This document shows, one piece after another, positions 61,137 to 64,000 of a stretch of 64,000 nucleotides of DNA (within the stretch, counting starts at the first letter, position 1; every line of letters begins with the position of its first letter). The DNA lies in assembly GCF_003054555.1 (NCBI RefSeq), contig NZ_CP026304.1:4650001-4714000 (forward strand). Direction: 5' to 3'. The position numbers were made by a program, and so were the translations under genes. The notes beneath the pieces are model-generated. The model worked only from the letters and a program-made list of their open reading frames with translations. It was not told the DNA's origin and ran no database searches. The stretch is from Streptomyces lunaelactis. Lineage in GTDB: Bacteria; Actinomycetota; Actinomycetes; Streptomycetales; Streptomycetaceae.

Positions 61137-61712
61137 TCAGATGTTGACGCCGAAGTCCTGCGCGATGCCGCGCAGACCGGAGGCGTAACCCTGACCGACG
61201 GCGCGGAACTTCCACTCCGCGGCATTGCGGTACAGCTCACCGAAGACCATCGCGGTCTCGGTCGAGGCGTCCTCGCTCAGGTCGTAGCGCGCGAGCTCGG
61301 CGCCGCCGGCCTGGTTGACGACGCGGATGAACGCGTTGCGCACCTGGCCGAAGGACTGCGAACGGCTCTCGCCCTCGTGGATCGAGACGGGGAACACGAT
61401 CTTGTCGACCTCGGCAGGCACGCCCACCAGGCTGACCTTGATCTGCTCGTCGTCGCCCTCGCCCTCACCCGTGAGGTTGTCGCCGGTGTGCTCGACGGAG
61501 CCTTCCGGGCTCTTGAGGTTGTTGAAGAACACGAAGTGCTGGTCGGAGACGACCTTGCCGCTCGCATCGACCAGCAGGGCGCTGGCGTCGAGGTCGAAGT
61601 CGGTCCCGGTGGTGCTGCGTACATCCCAGCCCAGACCTACGACGACCGCGGTCAGGCCCGGGGCCTCCTTGCTGAGCGAGACGTTGCCGCCCTTGGAAAG
61701 GCTGACACCCAT
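61137..61712 (-). CDS. TerD family tellurium-resistance/calcium-binding protein
   Basis: 191 residues, standard size. [26 protein letters not shown], calcium-site acidic runs [13 protein letters not shown] and [14 protein letters not shown], and the C-terminal [21 protein letters not shown] are all present. TerD proteins bind calcium and act in stress and development in Streptomyces. ATG 61712 has AGGGGA upstream; the open frame from 61769 is not conserved. No other ter genes are adjacent. Confidence 0.95.
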   Translation of the reverse strand: MGVSLSKGGNVSLSKEAPGLTAVVVGLGWDVRSTTGTDFDLDASALLVDASGKVVSDQHFVFFNNLKSPEGSVEHTGDNLTGEGEGDDEQIKVSLVGVPAEVDKIVFPVSIHEGESRSQSFGQVRNAFIRVVNQAGGAELARYDLSEDASTETAMVFGELYRNAAEWKFRAVGQGYASGLRGIAQDFGVNI

Positions 61713-61825
61713 GGAAATCCCCTGCGCAATCCGGCGCGGGCCGCGCCTCTTGACGATTCCTTTGCCCACGGGGGCAACGAGTGACCCCGGGCTGTGGTTC
61801 CCCTATGTCATCAGGAACCCGACAA

Positions 61826-61854
61826 GGGCCTGGTCCCCGGTGAGGGCCAGGCCC
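61826..61854 (-). terminator. Hairpin downstream of a 34-codon ORF
   Basis: GGGCCTGG (61826-61833) pairs with CCAGGCCC (61847-61854), with inner CCC/GGG pairing, 15 bp beyond the stop of the small minus-strand ORF. Confidence 0.65.
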
Positions 61855-61868
61855 CGACTCCGGGGCCG

Positions 61869-61973
61869 TTACAGCAGGATCCCCAGCAGCGATCCGACGG
61901 CGTCGAGGATGAAAGCGTCGACGCCGAGGATGAAAGACATGAGGCTGTCGGGGCTGAACGGGTCCAGGAGCAT
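61869..61973 (-). CDS. Candidate 34-residue hydrophobic peptide
   Basis: ATG 61973 to TAA 61869. The peptide is acidic and strongly hydrophobic: MLLDPFSPDSLMSF, then ILGVDAFILDAVGSLLGILL, with near-repeated SFILGVDAFILDAV. A purine-rich GAGAAAG precedes the ATG and a hairpin follows the stop, so it has the signs of a self-contained gene. No family is recognised. Could be a membrane or surface peptide, or chance. Confidence 0.45.
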   Translation of the reverse strand: MLLDPFSPDSLMSFILGVDAFILDAVGSLLGILL

Positions 61974-62080
61974 GAGCTTTCTCGATTCTGTGGGAGGGTG
62001 GAACCAGCCATTCCCGGAGAATCGCCTCTATAACGAGGCCAACCGGGGTGTTTCTCCCTGGGAGTCGGGGAGAAACGAAG

Positions 62081-62114
62081 CAGGGCCGGTTTCCCGCACG
62101 GGAAACCGGCCCTG
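62081..62114. terminator. Strong orphan terminator
   Basis: Perfect 15-bp stem CAGGGCCGGTTTCCC / GGGAAACCGGCCCTG with loop GCAC, followed by ACTCTTTTCCC. A second hairpin, GTTTCTCCC/GGGAGAAAC, lies just upstream (about 62050-62076). No plus-strand gene precedes them, so they end an unidentified transcript. Confidence 0.8.
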
Positions 62115-62149
62115 ACTCTTTTCCCGTCCGGATTCACCCTGGTTCGCCT

Positions 62150-62185
62150 GTGCCCCGTGCCCCGTGCCCTGTGCCCCCGTGCCCC
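62150..62185. repeat. Heptamer GTGCCCC x5
   Basis: Five tandem copies (one with C to T, one with an extra C) in the leader region of the ABC binding-protein gene. With the rest of 61974-62293 it holds no plus-strand gene I can support. Confidence 0.85.
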
Positions 62186-62293
62186 GTGCGACGTCCCGGA
62201 AGACGCGGGAACTGGCCGTGCGGTCGTCCCGACTAACTGTCCGGGGGCCCAGAGGCGGGTTCCTCTTGGCAAACAGATCTCCGGGAGACTCCG

Positions 62294-63388
62294 ATGCGTC
62301 CTCGCGTGTGGTGCGGTACCACGGCCATGCTGGCCCTGCTCGCGACAGGCTGCGGCAGCGGCGATGGCGACAACGGCGCCGCTGCCGGTGGCAAGGCGGC
62401 GGACCCGGGCAAGGCGGCGGACGGCACGTCGGCCTTCCCCGTCGAGGTGACGGACTGCAAGGGCGCGGTCACAACGTTCGACTCCGCGCCGAAGAAGATC
62501 GTCACCAGCAACGCCTCCAGCCTCGAACTGCTGCTGCGGCTCGGCGCGGGGGACAAGGCGATCGGCACCGGCTTCCCGCCCGGCAAGGGCACGCTGCCCG
62601 GTGATCTGGGCGCGCAGGCCCAGAAGGTCCCGGTGCTCGGGGAATCGGTGATCCCCAAGGAGAAGCTCCTCGGCTCCGGGGCCGACCTCTACATCGACAC
62701 CTTCGCGTCGATGCAGAACATGGGCGGCGGGATGGGAGACGCCCCCACGGACGAGGAGTACAAGGCCGCCGGGATCAAGCACATCTTCCTCAAGTCCACG
62801 GCCTGCGCGGTGATGTCCAAGGAGCCGCTCAAGGACCTGTCCGGGGTCCAGGAGGACATCACCTCGCTCGGCACGCTCACCGGTACCGCCGCCAAGGCCG
62901 AGGAGATCGTCACCGGAATGAAGAAGACGGTGGCCGGTGTCCAGGAAGCGATCGGCGGTGTCGCCGAGGGCGAGCGGCCGACGTACTTCCTCTTCGACTA
63001 CGACGCCGGCACCAAGCAGCCCATCGCCGTGTGCGACAAGCAGATCGCCAACGCGGTGATCACCCTGGGTGGCGGACGGAACATCTTCCGCGACTGCGAA
63101 GGGGACTTCAAGCCGGTCGGCTGGGAGGACGTGGTGAGCGCGAACCCGCAGTGGATCCAGCTCGCCGTCCGCGACCGGGGCAGCAAGGCCGCCAATGACA
63201 AGGCGTTCGGCGAGGCCCAGAAGTTCCTGGAGACCTACGCCGCGACCAAGGGACTCAAGGCCGTCAAGGACGGTCGTTTCCTGCGTATCGGCTCGGAGGA
63301 GACCACCATCGCGGGGGTGAGCAACGCCGACACCGTACGCGCGATCGCCGAGGCCCTGTATCCCGACCGGGTCAAGGCGGCGCAGTAG
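62294..63388 (+). CDS. ABC-importer substrate-binding lipoprotein (FepB/BtuF type)
   Basis: 364 residues. Lipoprotein signal with lipobox LLATGC (about 16-21), then a class III periplasmic-binding fold: FPVEVTDCKGAVTTFDSAPKKIVTSN, LLLRLGAGDKAIGTGF and a C-terminal ADTVRAIAEALYPD. Ligand is probably a ferric siderophore, cobalamin or similar; a coenzyme F420-precursor importer has related binding proteins. The permease gene starts directly after its stop. ATG 62294 has GGGAG upstream. Confidence 0.87.
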   Translation: MRPRVWCGTTAMLALLATGCGSGDGDNGAAAGGKAADPGKAADGTSAFPVEVTDCKGAVTTFDSAPKKIVTSNASSLELLLRLGAGDKAIGTGFPPGKGTLPGDLGAQAQKVPVLGESVIPKEKLLGSGADLYIDTFASMQNMGGGMGDAPTDEEYKAAGIKHIFLKSTACAVMSKEPLKDLSGVQEDITSLGTLTGTAAKAEEIVTGMKKTVAGVQEAIGGVAEGERPTYFLFDYDAGTKQPIAVCDKQIANAVITLGGGRNIFRDCEGDFKPVGWEDVVSANPQWIQLAVRDRGSKAANDKAFGEAQKFLETYAATKGLKAVKDGRFLRIGSEETTIAGVSNADTVRAIAEALYPDRVKAAQ

Positions 63389-64000
63389 ATGCCGGTACTG
63401 GCCGGGGTGAGCAAAAGGGTCAGCAGGAAGGCCGGCAGGACGGCCGGCAACAAGTCCGGCAAGAAGGCTGACGAGAGGGCCGGGAGGGCTTCTTCACAAG
63501 GGAGTCCGGAGCGCCGATCCGTCCCGGCGGGGGTGGTGGCCGTCGTCCTCGGGGCGGCCCTGCTGGTCGCACTGACCGCCGCCGTCTCATGGGGTTCCAC
63601 CGACATCCCGCCCGGCCAGGTGTGGTCCGTCGTAGGGCGGCGGCTGGCCGGCGAGGCGCCGCGGCCGGGCACGAACGACCTGATCGTGTGGCAGTTGCGG
63701 GTGCCGCGCGCCCTCCTCGCCGCGATCGTCGGCGCGGGGCTCGGCCTCGTCGGTACGGCGGTACAGGCCCTCGTACGCAACCCACTCGCCGATCCCTATC
63801 TGCTGGGCATCTCCAATGGGGCCTCGCTCGGCGCCGTCGCCGCGATCGTGCTCGGCGCGGGAGCGGGGGGTGTGCTGGGCCTGGGGCTGTCCGGGGCGGC
63901 CTTCGCGGGGGCGCTGGCGACCTTCGGCCTGGTGTGGGCGATCGCCCGTCGCGGGGGCGGGTTCTCGCCGCTGCGGCTGGTGCTGGCCGGGGTCGGGATC
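63389..64000 (+). CDS. FecCD-type ABC permease, cut by window edge
   Basis: First 204 codons. ATG abuts the binding-protein stop (TAGATG). An unusually long basic N-terminus of about 45 residues (Lys/Arg/Gly-rich) precedes the first helix (VVAVVLGAALLVALTAAVSW); then LIVWQLRVPRALLAAIVGAGLGLVGTAVQALVRNPLADPYLLGISNGASLGAV order is the FecCD signature. It forms the membrane channel of the importer; an ATPase gene is expected beyond the window. Confidence 0.93.
   Translation, partial: MPVLAGVSKRVSRKAGRTAGNKSGKKADERAGRASSQGSPERRSVPAGVVAVVLGAALLVALTAAVSWGSTDIPPGQVWSVVGRRLAGEAPRPGTNDLIVWQLRVPRALLAAIVGAGLGLVGTAVQALVRNPLADPYLLGISNGASLGAVAAIVLGAGAGGVLGLGLSGAAFAGALATFGLVWAIARRGGGFSPLRLVLAGVGI

Noticed and set aside
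62120-62293. Cobalamin riboswitch before the ABC importer
   Set aside because: I looked for the B12-box and conserved core and could not find them; only heptamer repeats and unrelated short helices are present.

Overview
The window looks like a Streptomyces chromosome arm-to-core segment. The evidence is very high GC with strong third-position GC bias, many GTG and two TTG starts, translationally coupled ATGA/GTGA gene junctions, rare TTA codons only in regulators, a ParB-type parS site, and a familiar core gene order (pyrE, fba, kynurenine genes, purA, ybaB-recR, lysC-asd). From memory, that order matches the SCO36xx region of S. coelicolor; I ran no comparison.

Left edge (1-6.6 kb): the end of a biosynthetic gene cluster. 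Divergent transcripts encode an adenylate-forming ligase plus a MIO aromatic amino-acid ammonia-lyase (minus strand), and the two enzymes that make 3-amino-4-hydroxybenzoate (plus strand), followed by a SAV_915-type small protein and a TTA-containing LuxR regulator. This combination resembles bagremycin/ferroverdin-type pathways; the rest of the cluster lies left of base 1. Two small minus-strand genes (CMD and SRPBCC proteins) and a frame-disrupted Gly/Cys-rich membrane protein follow.

Core block I (8.6-28.8 kb): DUF2617, membrane spermidine-synthase-like protein, CoxG-like SRPBCC protein, aldose epimerase, pyrE, a parS site, fba, a PatB-type C-S lyase, an MFS exporter, DUF3151, a DUF3152 metalloprotease-like protein, tryptophan dioxygenase and kynureninase, a 181-bp MITE-like palindrome, an HGGxW hydrolase (probable kynurenine formamidase), a reductase, a two-component system, a P450, a frameshifted lipid-kinase-like gene and purA.

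Signalling and accessory block (29-47 kb): two Ser/Thr kinases (one frameshifted), a membrane-anchored PstS-like protein, a VapBC-like toxin-antitoxin pair, a remarkable 0.84-kb imperfect palindrome, a WhiJ-like XRE/DUF397 pair, a secreted S1 protease, MarR/DJ-1, an aminotransferase, GntR, a large glycosyltransferase-membrane fusion and a methyltransferase.

Core block II (47.5-64 kb): a solitary SLATT protein with an 8-copy 12-bp tandem array upstream, ybaB-recR-DUF5063, a small accessory islet (antitoxin with a truncated toxin, HTH/zinc-ribbon gene), lysC-asd, a sigma factor with a membrane partner, SURF1, an S9 peptidase, a Sfp-type PPTase, TerD, and the start of an iron-siderophore/cobalamin-type ABC importer cut by the right edge.

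Two patterns cut across the window. Short tandem duplications sit repeatedly on or just beside stop codons (at least eight cases). Three genes carry frame disruptions, mostly at G/C runs, which may be real or may reflect base-calling errors.
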